This document shows, piece after piece, positions 11,374 through 25,273 of a DNA stretch of 64,000 bases. The stretch is from Lucifuga dentata (lineage: Eukaryota > Chordata > Actinopteri > Ophidiiformes > Bythitidae), in the NCBI GenBank assembly GCA_014773175.1, contig VXCM01001268.1, positions 1 through 64,000 on the forward strand. Direction: 5' to 3'. Within the stretch, counting starts at the first letter, position 1. Each line of letters opens with the position of its first letter. The notes under the pieces are model-generated. The model had not been told where the DNA came from, ran no database searches, and saw only the letters and a program-made list of their open reading frames with translations. The position numbers were made by a program, and so were the translations under genes.

Positions 11374-14030
11374 GCTAAGTTTGAATTTTCATAAGTCTAT
11401 GATCACTTTAATCATATCAAATGAATATATTTTGGCTTAAAAGTTGCATGCAAGAACTTCAAATAAGCATTTTATTAATTATTAGTATTGTTAGTAGTAG
11501 TAGTATTATATCCATACCATTCTAACAGTACATGTCAGAAATAAAAATAGCTTTGAGCTTTAAGAGAAATACAGTACGTTCAAAGCACAATAGAAAATAG
11601 CTTATCTCGTTATTAACAAGCAGAATCTTCAAGGAGCTCCTCAAAACCAATACAATGCACTGCTTTTCATTTTTTTTAATGATAAATGTGAAGCTCCAAA
11701 AATCAATTTTTGAAAACTGGACTGCAAAACAAGCTGACAGATGTCCTATCAATTTGTATGCCTAATGTTTCATACATGTATTTTATTCCAGCAGAATCAC
11801 AGCATCATTAGCATGCAAGTCATGATTTTGAAGAATATGAGCCCAATAGTCATCCTCTTTTTTTTTTTTCTTGCTCTATTTGGTCTCTGCAAATTTTTCT
11901 TTAAAATATCTGTATTTTCAACTTGCTAGATGCTGAACTTTCTTTACTATCACCTTCTTTACTCTATCTCTCTCTTGGAAGCTTTCAGTTGAACTCTGTA
12001 TCAGTGCCATAAATAGATTTCTTATGAGAACTTCTTGGGCTTTGGGACAGCTTATTTTTATTCATGAAAGTTGAGTTTGACAATTGGATGAATCAAGATT
12101 TCCAGCTTCATTGGGGTAAAAGTTCAGAGGGTTTTCTTTTTTGTTTGTTTGTTTTTTAGCCACATTTATCTGACCAAAATTGGAAAAGGCAAAGATGACT
12201 CAGCTGAAAGGTAGACATATGGTATTCTTAGGAGATGCTGTAGTGTCTGATCAGGTTTTTTATAGCATTAAAAGCATCAGAGGAGTTGCTATTACCAACT
12301 ATTTGTGTTTTTCTGGACTGTCATGCCTTATTCTGTGTAGCTGTAATTTAAGTTATTAATTAAAACACAGGCCAGTCACTGTCATTGTTGGGGGTACTGT
12401 CAGGCTTTATCCTTAAAAACGAGGATGCCTCTGAGGTTTGGGTCTCAGTTGCATGACTGTACAGATCTATAGAGTGTTTGCTTGAAAAAGACTGACTATG
12501 ATTTATGTTGGGAAAAATCATAGATGCAAATACACAGTTCATATGAGGTCTGAAAACCCAAACAGCGAGGGGAAGCAGATAAAATCTCCATAGAATGACA
12601 TAAGTACATTGTTATGTGAAGTTTCCCTCACAATAAAAAAGCCATATGATTCAGTGTTAAATCAAAAATACCAGTTATTGTAGGGTTACGATCAGTAAGA
12701 TAGGATTAAAAATACTGAACCTGACTGTTGAATAACCAGGTAAGAGTGATACATGTTGTACTCTGTAGGGTAGGAGAGAGCAGGGTGAGATTTCCAAACA
12801 GAATTAGTGCCTTGATCCCTTTCAGCCTATTGTTCAGAGGATGGAGGACTGAGGTTTGTCATGTACGTCACTGAGCTTTTGGGAAAGTCACTTAATGCAT
12901 CAGGACATGATAAGACTAAAAATCAAAAAAAAAAAAAAAAAAANAAAAAAAAAAAAAAAAAAAAGTTGTCTTAGCATTCTTCTTTCACACTCCACAATGT
13001 GTTCAATGAGCACTGTGTGTTCTACTTATTACCTATGATGCAAATAAATGGGCAGAATTTCTTTTTATTGCTTAAAAGTTAGTATAGTATAAGGACCTGT
13101 AGATTACAGGAATGTTTTTTTACTAAAGAATACTGATATGAATTTATATTAATCTTAAAAGGAGCATGCAGAGAGAAAGAGAGAGAGACTAGAAATAAAG
13201 GAAAAGAGTGGTTTGTCTGCCTGTCTCTCTGTGTACCCTCTCTCTAACCTCTCGCTATCATTTTAGTGACATCTTCCATCTGTGTGTGCGTGTGTGTGTG
13301 TCCTCCACATCTGTTACCACTTCCTGTATCTCTTTGGCTACAAGATCAGATGAGTCATTATTAGCTCGTTCTAATGGGTCTCTCCTTATCTTAAAACATG
13401 ATGAATCAAACACATGCATGCGTCATGTACCAGGATTGCACTGATGAAGACACTTTCGCATTTACGCTGGCTGTGTTCACACAGCAGCTAAAAGCGCCGG
13501 AGATTTCCTCCCACGAGTGCTAACGTCTTATATCTGACTCATTTGACATTGCTTCTTACACCTGCTGTATCCCAAAATACAATCCTATACAGTTACTGAT
13601 AGAAATATGAACTGGAAGCAATGTCAAACAAGCACATGTGCAGAGAGTAACAATAACAAATTTTTATTTGCTAATATAAGAAAATGTATATGCATGTTCA
13701 AGAGGATTAAAACACATCAGCCAGAGCTTCTGTATTTTCCCGGCAGTATCAGTCAAACTGATGTTGGATTAAAATAAAAACAAATTCTAAATTAATTATT
13801 CTAAATTAATTAAGGCTCATCTACTGTACTACATATCAGAGAAGTCACAGGTTTGAACCCATCTCACAGCTGCATTGTATAGTGTGCTTTCTCAAATGCT
13901 GCTGCTTTCTTCCCTTCTCCTTTCACTGATAATCTTTCTAATAAAGATAAATTTAACAGACCAGGCTTGCGGTCTGACCCATTACCTTAGAGGAGCATGC
14001 CATGATGTTTTATGGAAGATGTATATCACC

Positions 14031-14102
<72 letters not shown>

Positions 14103-14228
14103 TATTCCAGTAGCCTTGTAGGAAACACTAGCTATAATACACACTGCACTGTGTGCCATCTTTCACTCTTTCTTCAGTTTCCCTCTCACTGACTTTTCAG
14201 AAATCATTCAGTTCACTACAGATGTGTT

Positions 14229-14270
<42 letters not shown>

Positions 14271-14411
14271 TGTTTCCAAAATACATCCTCCTGTTTGTGT
14301 GTGAGGACAGAAAAAAAATCTCATCCTATTAGGATGCATCTGAAAGACAGTTTCTGATGTCACACACATACTGAACAACATTCAGCACTTCTGAGAAACG
14401 TGCACGCATGT

Positions 14412-14480
<69 letters not shown>

Positions 14481-14614
14481 ACACACAGACAGTCCCATGT
14501 TCACTTTCAGCCCTTCAGGAACCAGGAAGTCCCCTTGTTGTGCTTGAAACATCTGGAGCACAGAACCCTTGAATCCTGGTTTCCCCTGGCAACACTAAAT
14601 CAACAGCCAGCCTG

Positions 14615-14649
<35 letters not shown>

Positions 14650-14655
14650 TGTGTT
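14031..14655 (+). repeat. cluster of GT, GA and CA microsatellites
   Basis: Within 0.6 kb lie (GT)n then (GA)n (14031-14098), (GT)n (14235-14269), (CA)n (14413-14472) and (GT)n (14617-14655). The CA and GT arrays face each other as complements and could pair. Confidence 0.95.
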
Positions 14656-15599
14656 TCTCAGAAGCTTAGAATGTTCATCATGTGAATGAGCATAATTTTA
14701 AGTGAAGTGTGTTTCATTCGTATCATTTTTCTATCATGTCATGTGTGACTGTGTATTTGTTGTGTAGGAATGATCAGTAGGTAATAAGATGATAAGGATG
14801 GGTAGAGCTCATTATTTTCAGTTTCAATTTAAGGTGAAAAATAATAGAAAGCTACAGATTACAGTGCAAAAATCCATTTTTTTTCTTTACTTACTTTCTG
14901 TGCTACAAATCACGCAGTTTGATTTAACCATAGAACAAAATAGAGCAGCATATAATCATCTGTATTGGTGTCATAAGATCTGAACAGATGAAACATGACT
15001 CACTTGTAGATAATCAAACATCTTTCTGTTTGGCAGCTATTCTGCTACTTTCTTGATGAGACTATTGGCATCTTATTCAGTGCTTCTCTATGATCCTGTA
15101 TGATGTCGCCACAAACCCACTTCCCTTTCTGAGTTCATTCCCAGATCACAGTTCAAAGAGGAAAGTTCAAAGTTCATATATTCACACTCTTGTGATGATT
15201 TGTATTGATTTGGACTTTTTTATTTTTAGTTGGCTTTAACTGTCAGGAGTAAATCGAGAGAGGGAGGGAGTTATTGGTAACTTTTTGGGCTTGGTTCAAA
15301 TGATTTCCAAAGAACCATTTAAAGAGAAACTAAGAGTTTGTATGAGTCTCCTGTGTGCAGTGGCCAGCCAAATGAGGCATGTCAGACCTTGGGAACAAGG
15401 AAATTCAGAGCATGACACCGTTTCCCTGTTGTCTGCCCCCAGTCATCCCTTCTTCTCCCTCTGAACAAACCTTCCCTCTCCTTATTCCCCTCAGAGTGGA
15501 AGCCATATAGTTATTTTCCCTTTTTTAAAAATTTATTTTTAACATTTATGGCAGTTATTTGTTGCTATAACCCAGAGAAACTCACAATGAATGCACTCA

Positions 15600-15695
15600 T
15601 AAGGATTTCATGTCAAGCCCAGGGGTCATGTGGTTGCCATTTCTGGGATCAAACTTACGACCTTTAGCTAATAGGCCATCCTGCTGCTGAAAGTT
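15600..15695 (-). repeat. tRNA-derived SINE-like fragment
   Basis: On the minus strand GGCCTATTAGCTAAAGG precedes GTAAGTTTGATCCCAG, an A-box/B-box-like pair followed by CAACCACATGACCCC. It is a degenerate fragment. Confidence 0.4.
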
Positions 15696-17918
15696 GTTAG
15701 TTTCTATGCTTTCTTGTTTCTTATCGTGAAAAGCCACTCATTTTGCTCTGTCCATGTTGTGTGCAATGTTTTCCTTTCTTGGTTTCACATCAGTTATTTT
15801 ATCAGGATGATTTGTACGGATGGAAGTGTATTAAAGATAATGAGCACAGTGTATTTCTTTTTTTTTTTTCTTCACTGAATCTGATCACTGTAACAGTTAG
15901 ATAAAGAAAAACTCATCTCAATCGTTCATAATCCATGGTGGTTTGAGCAACTAGGTTGTCCCATAAGGTTTTCTTTAATCATTTCTTTATTTTTTTTTCT
16001 TTTTTCAGGTGACCATCATGCATTGATGCTTTAATTGTCCCCCTGAAGCCTGATGCATCATCTGTGTTGTGTTCCTTACTCATTTCCTTTTTCTCTTTCT
16101 AAACATGAGTCAAAATGACAGGAGCAGAGCCATAGAGACATGAAGCTCAGAATCACCCAATGACACATTGTTGGAAAGCAAAAAAGAAAACCATCGACCA
16201 CAAATGAAACTACTGTAAAAAACTTCATTGACACCTCATTGACATGTTTCACAACAGACCTGACATTTCATGAAGTCAAGGAAGGAATTGGGCTAGTCTG
16301 AGCTCTAACATAGGATATAGAGAAAATACATTTCCATTTCTAATCGAGACCCACAAAAAGCAAAATGCAGCAGCATCAAAAGAAACTGATGATGTTGCCT
16401 CCTGCACTGCAGGAGGCAAAGAAAAACAAAACCTGTAATCTGCCTTTTATGCATAACCAAAGAGAAAATAGAGGCAACATCATCATTTACATTAAACAGC
16501 TAGTTGAGAGGAGATGACTGAGGATGGAAATTATGTAATATATTTCCATTTAACAAATTATATGAAAAATAACCTCAACCAATATGCCTCTCTCTCTCTC
16601 TCTCTTTCACACACTCACTCACACATACGCACACACACTTGTAAATTTCCAACAAAAGAGTAATAGATGATAATAGTGAAGCCTCAGTGTATCACTAAAT
16701 GATCAGTCTCAAGAGGAAGATTTTAAGACTTTAGTGGTTGCATTTATAAATGTGTTCTTCAATTCATACTTTAACATAATCTTGAAATAACTTCTTACAG
16801 CACAGGTACATCATATTTATGAATATACCCTCCTAGCTGTATTTTACCTGTGATATATGAATTTAAAATTAAACATAAATTTGGCCACATGTTGCAAGCG
16901 GAGAGAATAAAATATTTCTTGGCAGACTAAAGCAACTTAACAAACATACATCATCATAAGTAAAATTATTCCAACCCCTTAAACCAAGCAATGCTTCAGT
17001 TGCTGTTGCAATGGCACACAATTTATAGGATTGGAACCAGGTTTTAATTGCAAATTGGATTTATTTAGTTATTCAATTATTTAGCAGATAGTTTTTGTAG
17101 ATGAAGCTGATCATTTGTTCCCTTTCCAAATTGCATAATCCTGTTTTCTGCAGAAGTTATGACTGAAGATGATCATGAGGGCATTTTTATAAATCAGGCC
17201 ACAGTGCTCTTGTGTTGGGAGTAAATTTGAGAATACTGTTATACTGTTCTCTAATATGATTAGAGAGAAGGATGGTACCCCTGAGATATTATCTGACATG
17301 CTGCTTCCTGTTTTCTCTGCATCAATTCATCACTTGTCTTGCAGTATGAGAAATATGCATGAGGAAAATATAAAAAATGTTTACAATGAACAATCTAAGT
17401 ACTTCTGAAATACCAAAACTGGGACCAAACTGGGTATAATGAAACCAAAACCAAACAACTGACAATGTTGGGGCCACACTGATACATACATGTTAAAATC
17501 TACAAAAAAAATACATAGTATTCTGAATCTGAATCATGTCTAGAGTCTTGTGCAGGATTCTAATCTGCTACACGTTTCTTCATCTATACAAATACCACAA
17601 TCCTGAAAACTCATTGTGGCCTTAGCAGAGCAGTAGATAGATACTCGAACCCTAAGCCTCATGATCATGTGACAATCAAGTCAAGTCATGTCTTCGGAAC
17701 AGCCTGCTTTGAAGTACTGACCCACATCTGTAAGCAGTAAAGAGGCAGCTTCCGTTTGGAGTGAATACACTTCTCTTGTAGACAATCCTTGCGACTTTCT
17801 TTCGAGTGACTATTAAAACCGGCTGTCAAGCCAAACAGAAAAATGACAGAATTTGATTTGAGATTTGAAAAGGCTTCTGACCTCAACATACAGCTTGAGA
17901 AGAGGCTGAGGAGAGTAT

Positions 17919-17919
<1 letters not shown>

Positions 17920-17977
<58 letters not shown>
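17920..17977 (+). repeat. (GT)n microsatellite
   Basis: About 29 GT units. Confidence 0.97.
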
Positions 17978-17979
<2 letters not shown>

Positions 17980-18640
17980 TCTCATGGGAGTCTGAGGAGA
18001 GAAAAGTAATCTGATTGTGCCGGGACCTGTAATGTATGTTGAAGATTTCAGCTCATGAATCAAACCTCACTGCATTCTTCACAAGCAACATATTTGCAAA
18101 AAAAATAACAACTAAAACTAGAATTTCAACATTGGATAAGGCGATTCAATTCCAATCAGAGCACTGTGCATCTCAGGATATTTTTGTAAATTAGATGTTG
18201 ACAAAACAGTTGTTTCTTCCTCATGCATTTTGAATCCATATTGCATTGCTATACATACCTGTGAATATATATTTAAATTCATCTTAATTCCTAATCATAA
18301 GACACCTAATCACAAGACACAATGATAAGTGCTAAGTGGAATCCGCTAGAACATTCTTTCCTCTCTTGTTCTGGAGGTAAAATTCTATCTTGCATTGCAT
18401 TAAGTTATGACACATTGTTAAATGCATACTGCTGATAAAGCACAGATGTGTTTGGCTCTTAGCTGCATCACTGACCTTCTGACTGCATATGTGCTGGCCC
18501 ACGCCCTGCTTTCCTCTACTCTTAGTTACTAAAGCCCTAACGTAACTTTCACTTTTGCATCATAGCACTTGGATTTTGGAACAGCTTACTTAGGTTATTT
18601 TTTTACTTTTCTTTTTTATTCTCTTCTTTTTTTAGTCTCA

Positions 18641-19217
18641 TTTAAAGAACCATACCAGTGATTTTGCACATTTAAGCCCGTTAAATAATATCCGCATACG
18701 TGTTACGTTACTGACAACCAATTTCTAAATCATAAAACCATACTTTATTTTTCTGTTATTTTGCAAAATCCCCTAATCTTTCAAAAATAAATGTTCAGGT
18801 GATACAACCAACTTAACATTTAATGTTTTGCCTGCTAACACATACGTCCGAATGTAGAAGGGACGGTCATTTTTAATTCCTCTGTAAAAGCATGATTCTC
18901 CTGGGACTATATTCCCTGGCGGAGACATACATTTAATTCCTTGCAGCTCTGTGTTGGACCGCCTAAATAAAGTTACTTCAATAAAAAATTCAATAGACGT
19001 CATGCTTGCTGTTACTTATTTCAAGCACATTTCAATTCTCTACAAGTTTATTCTAATAGGTACTGGAATGAACTGAAACCAAAAGTCTGGAAGGTAAAAT
19101 AAATTTTTTTAATATTTACCACTCCATGTTTTGGGAAATGGTTATCAGTAACATAATGTGCATGCTGGTTGTATATATTGGGCTAAAACATGCAAACCAC
19201 TGATATCATCCTTTAAA
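18641..19217 (+). mobile_element. palindromic MITE, family 1, copy B (long)
   Basis: It is bounded by TTTAAAG and CTTTAAA, with termini CCAGTGATTTTGCACATTTA and the complement near 19165-19210. The presence of TTAA at both ends suggests a TTAA-type target site but does not prove it. The core reads open on the minus strand from 19003 to 18773, including MSPPGNIVPGE, FYRGIKNDRPFYIRTYV and SPEHLFLKD. The homologous stretch of copy A is also open. Confidence 0.75.
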
Positions 19218-20049
19218 TATATACTTCTAGAGGGAATAATGGCATTATTGAAAATGTAATGCGGCATGCTACACTTCACAGGACTGTTAGAAATGAAAAA
19301 GCTAAACAAAACTATTATGTGCAATTACAATATTTAAGGGTTGACAACAAGAACAAAGAATAACTCATGTGAATTTCATTTGTGACTCTTTTCTTTAGAT
19401 GATGGATTAGAGTCCTTAGAGACTTGATGGGTTTTTTCCTAGACCCAAGGAATCAAAACTGTGATGTTGCTCCTTTTCTAGAATAAAACAAAACAGAATG
19501 TGTCCCTAAGCTGTTTTCTCTTTGTATTGATGTCTGTTGTCAATATGTGTGTTTCCAGCTAAACTTGATGCCAGCACCCATAGCTCTCATCATCTGAGGG
19601 GTTTCCCAGCAATCTCCATGTGTTGCTGTTTTCTCTTATAACTGTTTCATTGTTTATCTGGGGTGGAATTTTTGGGTTCAAACACAAAAGGCCTCCCCAC
19701 CCTTATTACTCACTGTTGTCACTGAAAGCATTTAGGGAACATACCACTGTTCTTATTGTGAATCTGAGGCAAATCCTGTACATTACTCGTATTTACATAG
19801 GCAAAAAGATTCAAATTCATACAGTACTGGTTATATATTGCTCCTACAGAGAGATGAAATGTGGCCCTACATGCCTAAGTCAAAGACTAGAGCTGCAGTA
19901 ATAGAGCTGCAGTAGCTGCTAACAAAATAACTGTTGTATAACTGTTGTCAAAAATTTTATTAGCATATTATCTTAGTATAATACTTATTCGGCTTATAGA
20001 AAATGAGCAGAGTAAGTGTAGGGTTTTGATTTAAAATATTAAAGCATTA

Positions 20050-20475
20050 CAGGCAGTCCCTGACTTACGAATGTCCGACTTACGAACAACCCGTACTTAT
20101 GAACTGACCACCATAAAGCCTTTTAAATTAAAAATTTGAGTTACGTACAATGATTCATAATAATGAACGGCGCACTACTTTACGACACACATCAAAACAT
20201 TGCGCGTCGTCAGCGTTGCAGTGGCCATCGCTATTTTAAGTCAGATCACGCTCGCTGTAAACACCGTGTTGTGTGTGTTGTTCGTATTTTGCCTTTTCTT
20301 CTTTTTTGTAACCTTTGTAACCATGCCTCCAAAGCGTAAATCCGGTTTCTTATGCATAGAAAGGTAAAATAGATACACTAGATATGCACCTTACGTAACT
20401 GTTCCGACTTACATACAAACCCGACTTACGAACAGCCGTGGGAACAGAACTCGTTTGTAACCCGGGGACTACCTG
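20050..20475 (+). mobile_element. Tigger/pogo-derived MITE keeping the transposase start
   Basis: The left end CAGGCAGTCCCTGACTTACG and right end CTTACGAACAGCC...GGGGACTACCTG are inverted repeats within a 426-bp unit flanked by TA. Repeated GACTTACGAAC motifs occur inside each terminus. At 20323 an ATG opens MPPKRKSGFLCIER-stop. MPPKRKS is the usual start of Tigger-type transposases, so this looks like an internal-deletion derivative of an autonomous Tigger element. It is non-autonomous. The family assignment rests on the termini and that seven-residue motif. Confidence 0.75.
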
Positions 20476-20869
20476 TAATGCAAAATAAACTGAAAGAACC
20501 CCTGACAACTACACGTCCTTCCACCTGTAAATCACTAAACAAGCTTACTGGGCATTTTAATGAGATGTGCAGCAGTTTTTTTTTAGGCTGTCAGCTGTCA
20601 ACATGCAGTATGTTGGAAAAATGTTGCAGAAAAGTGAAGAGTTTAAACTTGCATTCAAAAATAATTGTTTTTCCAGTGAGCTTTTGTTTATTCTAAGCAC
20701 TGCAAAAAGTCAATAGATAAGCTATTGTGATACCACAGCAATATTTTCTGGCCCCTGGTGATAATTCACAGCAACACTACTTTTCATTATCCATGAATTA
20801 CACACTCAAAGCTACCCTACATCCTTGCTGGACAGTATGTCTTCCCTTACATTTATCTCATGCTTGATC

Positions 20870-20883
20870 GTCGCCCCTAGTGG
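20870..20883 (-). promoter_or_regulatory. CTCF-like motif
   Basis: The minus strand reads CCACTAGGGGCGAC. It matches the CTCF core in the first ten positions and diverges at the end. Confidence 0.3.
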
Positions 20884-22544
20884 TAGAGGGTAGAATTGCT
20901 GTAGTTTTTAACGTTCATGTGCTCCCCAAACTGTCATCATCTCTAACAACTCTGACGCCAAGCGGTCATCAAGCACACATAAGGAGACCCTCCCTTACAA
21001 AAGCCAATGCTCCTTTCATCAGTTACCATGGGGAAAGGTCAAATTCACTCAGCTTTATTCAATTAGAGAGAGCGTGTGCAAAGTCTGCAATGGGATTTAG
21101 GGTAGTGTGTGTTTGTGTAAGGCAGAGAGGGAGAGAATGCAAATGACCATGTAAGAAACTAAGAGAGGAAAGGGAAGAAGACACAAGGGTCCTGATCATC
21201 ACACACCCACACACAACTCATATTCAGTACGAACATCAGCCTCAATGCTGTTACTAACCCTGGAGCCTCCTGCTACATGTGAATACACATGTATACTGAT
21301 GAATACACACATATTGGTGTGTCCTCCTTCATATTATAATACAGAGATGTTACTCGAGACTTCGTCCCAGTTGTTTGTCTGTTTTCTTATACCGAAACTT
21401 AAAAATTATCCAAAAATGTTGCAACACCATGGGTGTTGGTTTTTTAGGGGACTCACCAGATGCACCAAAGAATTGGCCTGACCGTGGTAAATTTCCATTG
21501 TGTTGCGGAGTCATCGGTGCCAACAGCTGTGAACATCAGTGCATAGATCCCACACAAATTTATAGGAAATGATGTGATTCCAGTGATATGCACTTAGCAT
21601 GTAAAGCAGAAACTGTCAGTGCACTGTTTGACGTAGAGTAATGTAGTTAGTCAGCAAGTCCTGTGAAAAGCTATTAAAATTTCGTTTGTGATGTAGAAAA
21701 TAATGTTAATCTAATATATGAGTGAGAGTGAGTATTTTATTTTTTTATGGGATGTCTACGCTCAGTTGAGTCATATTTACGAAAAGTCATTACTTTTGAC
21801 ACACTATGATCACGTGTTCACACAGCCCAGAAACATTAACGTCATTTACTGTAATCAGTCATTCGTTCAGTCTGATTCTCACCTCTACACACACTGACAC
21901 ACCACAAACCACCCACACACACACACACACACAAACTCCCCACCCCACACCCACACACTTATAATCTTTCCTCTACTCTTTCAGCTGTGAACTCCACTAG
22001 AGGCATTAAGGAATTAGGTTATTTCTCTCCTAAGGGGACAGAAACACAGCTGGATCTCTCTCTCTCTCTCTCTCTCGAACATTTATCACATACATAGGAA
22101 AGCTTCACTTTATGATAGATTTTGGTTGATGCTGACAGAGGAAAGAAAGAAGAGATTGACAGGTTTAGGAACACAGGCAGGTACAACGTTACCACATCTG
22201 TAACCACATGTGGAACTGGTTGAAACAGCATTTCCTTTCTTGAAACATAGCCTGTTTACTCTGTTAAGAGTTTCCAGCAATCTGGGTCTTTTTTTTTTTT
22301 TTTTTTTTTTTGTAGTTTTAATAATTTGGGATTTGTTTAAAACCTGTTGGAGCATGTGTCCATTGCTGTTGCCTACCCTAATAGATTCCACTGTAATATG
22401 TCAGGAAGCGTTGTCCCCATATCTCAGCAATGAAACTGGTGAAAAGAAACAATGAAGACTCTTGACAACAATTTTGGCCAAAATAGTGATTTCTACATCA
22501 CCTGAAAACCCTGTCATAGGAAGCCTGATGAAGCGACACAGACT

Positions 22545-22547
22545 GTG

Positions 22548-22584
<37 letters not shown>

Positions 22585-22613
22585 TGTGTGAAAAAGAGAG
22601 AGAGGTTACTAAN

Positions 22614-22649
<36 letters not shown>

Positions 22650-22676
22650 TGTGTGAAAAAGAGAGAGAGGTTACTA
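22545..22676 (+). repeat. two (GT)n arrays with duplicated flank across a single N
   Basis: (GT)n followed by CTGTGTGAAAAAGAGAGAGA and GGTTACTAA occurs twice, on either side of the N at 22613. This is probably one locus written twice. Confidence 0.9.
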
Positions 22677-25273
22677 AGTTGTGGGTGGCCAGTCAATTTG
22701 GCCTGGGGCAGCAGACGTCTGGACTCTACCAACGTCACCCACTAAAGCTCCACTCAGCAATTCTCGGTTTACCAATAACAATAGAATCCAAATACATACA
22801 AATGTATGTCCTACTGGCATCATCAAATATTGTGTCATACTTATTTTACTAGACCTCTGAGCCAAACAAATGTTATAGTGATTGTAGCTGAAATTTTATG
22901 TGAGATGCAAAAATGCTTTTTTCTATTAGCAATGGCAGCTTTAAGTCTGTGTAACAAATGGGAACACATGGGAGTTTTTAAAACAATTAGCCCTGGTAAA
23001 TGAGGCTCATTATGTGGTTTGAGGGTTCAAAGGAGAGGAAAAGGAAGAGAAAAGGAGGATGAAGCAAGCCGCAGATACAGAGGGGAGAAGAAGGATGGAA
23101 ATGAAGATGATGGAAATGAAGATGATGAGGCAAAAGGGAGGATGATGATCAGAAAAGAGCAAAAGAGAAGAAGCAAAAGAAAGAAAGGAAGAGAAGTAGG
23201 AGGTCATGGAGGTGGAGGAAGCAGAGTAGTTTAGAGGGGAGGAGGTGGGGGAGGATGAGATGGGTGCCTGAAAATCAAAATTGCTTTCACCCCCAAACAT
23301 GGTGAGGAAGCCCATGGGGCAGGGGTGGATGGGATACATCAACTTGTGCAAAACACTCCACTGTGACATGGCCATTAGTGAAGTAACAACCAGAGACATG
23401 CTGGAGGTTTATGTATGTTACGTATCACACGACCCATTTCCATGTGAAACGCGGATTTGCTGTGGACAATGATGCAAGAAACTGATTTCCATTGAGACCA
23501 AATCCTTATCTCTAATAATTATTTAATTCCTTTTGGGGAATTACTCTTGGCTGTTTAAAGTCTCATTTCAGTTCTGAACATGACAGGCTTATCAACACAC
23601 ACGCAGCAAAAATCACCATCTTATCAAGTCATTTTTTGTCCATAAATGTAATCCCAAAAGGTGAAGTTTCTCAAAATGTAATTAAAAAAAAAACCCTGAT
23701 GAAATATTTCAACCCATCCTAATACAAATGAACAAGTTTCAAGACTGTCAGTATCTTAAAAGAAGATAGAATATTGCACTGAATAACACGCTAATCTAGA
23801 GAGTTGTTAGAAAATAGTGTTAGTGCAGTTTCATAATCTTATTCCGTGTCACGTTCTCCTATGACTCGTTCCCACTTCCTGTGAAGTTTGTGTGGGAATC
23901 CTCAATGACGATGTCTGTTGCAGTGACATGGTAATGTTTATGTCAGGGAAACTGTTTAAAAAGTGAAATTTAATACCAAGTAATCAAAACTCCAAAGCCT
24001 GTAGTAAGAAATTAAGTAAATCAACTCAATCAGGATTCAAGCTAATTAAGGTATAAACTTACACATACAGTGTAACTGCTGGAGTCAGTTTTGCGGTCGT
24101 TTTGCCTTTCAATTTCGCAGCTTCCTGTTTAACATAAAGGAAACAACAGAGGGCTGTCGTTGCCTTTTTTTTTTTTTTTTNCTTTTTTTTTTTTTTTGCC
24201 ATTTCTCATCTTTAATCAATCTTGAGTGAGAAGTTTGTCTAGCCTAAAATTTAACATCACATTTACTGTATATTCTTAATCATTTCCAGCTTTTCTTTCA
24301 CACTTGTTGACTATAGTTTTTTGGTTATGAATATTAGATGTGAACTATACTGCCTGCCCAAACCCTTATCCTATTCTGATCACAATTTGAATTGATTTAC
24401 AGAATGTATTTACAAAATCTTCCTCTTGGCATACAAGTTAAAACAAGTAACATATGATGTTGCTTCATAATTTTATTTTGGCGCATCTGCATTCAACACC
24501 ACTCTTCCTGGCAATCTGTGAGTAGAAATCACATTATAAACATCAATGGTGCCTGCCAGCAATCAGAATCTGATGCTGTTGTTTTACTGGAACAATGAGA
24601 ATATCATTTCACAAAAAAATAAACTTCAGTTCAACATTTACTTCAAAGGATTTTGTTTTCAGTTTCTCAACATATGCATTCTGGGATGATATTCTCAGTG
24701 GGGATGCTGAAGGTTCATCCACCTACGATCTGATTAGCATCACAAATATTCAGTGCCGGCAAAGTTTCTCTGATTGACAACTGAATGGCTCGTCATTCCT
24801 CTGATTGGCATGAATGGAGAAAGCTGAAGAGACATTACTGCTAATATATTGTCCAGAATGTCGTACTGTGTGTGTTGTGTGCTTGTGTGTCCTGTGAGTG
24901 TGTTTATCACAACAGTATGTTTGTTTTTTGTCAAAGAATGGTATTATAAATGTAGACTGGATTGACGCATAACCATTTTGCTCTATTTGTACTGTATCAC
25001 ACAAGAAAACATCCAGATTTGCATGTGGAGTAGTCCACAGGTATGGGTATGGTGTAGAGATTGTCTTTTTTGAAGGATGGTGCTTATATTTCTAATTAAG
25101 AATGATTTTGAAGACTTCTGGTCAATAGAAGTCATGGAGAAGGTAAAGAGACAGAGAGAATAAAAAGGGTGAAAAAAGTTGTGAGACAGTAACCTACAAA
25201 TTTAATCTAACACCAACGTATCACCATGTTGCGTTATTATTATATTACATTACCTAAAACCCATATATATGTA

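Larger units (their letters stand above)
9218..18640. other. intergenic, microsatellite-rich, no gene recognised
   Basis: This stretch holds the poly-A/C join, GAAA array, SINE fragments and the GT/CA cluster. A B-box-like GGTTTGAACCC near 13851 may be another SINE scrap. No exon with convincing splice sites and coding bias was seen. Confidence 0.65.
19218..25273. other. intergenic, no gene recognised
   Basis: It contains the Tigger-derived MITE, a CTCF-like motif, duplicated GT arrays and a purine-rich stretch at 23,025-23,260. The latter gives low-complexity Arg/Lys/Glu frames that are not credible genes. Confidence 0.65.

Noticed and set aside
23019..23399. Open frames on both strands in a purine-rich stretch (Arg/Lys/Glu-rich and Ser/Leu-rich)
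   Set aside because: Low-complexity GA-rich DNA keeps both strands open by composition. No splice sites, domains or codon bias support coding.
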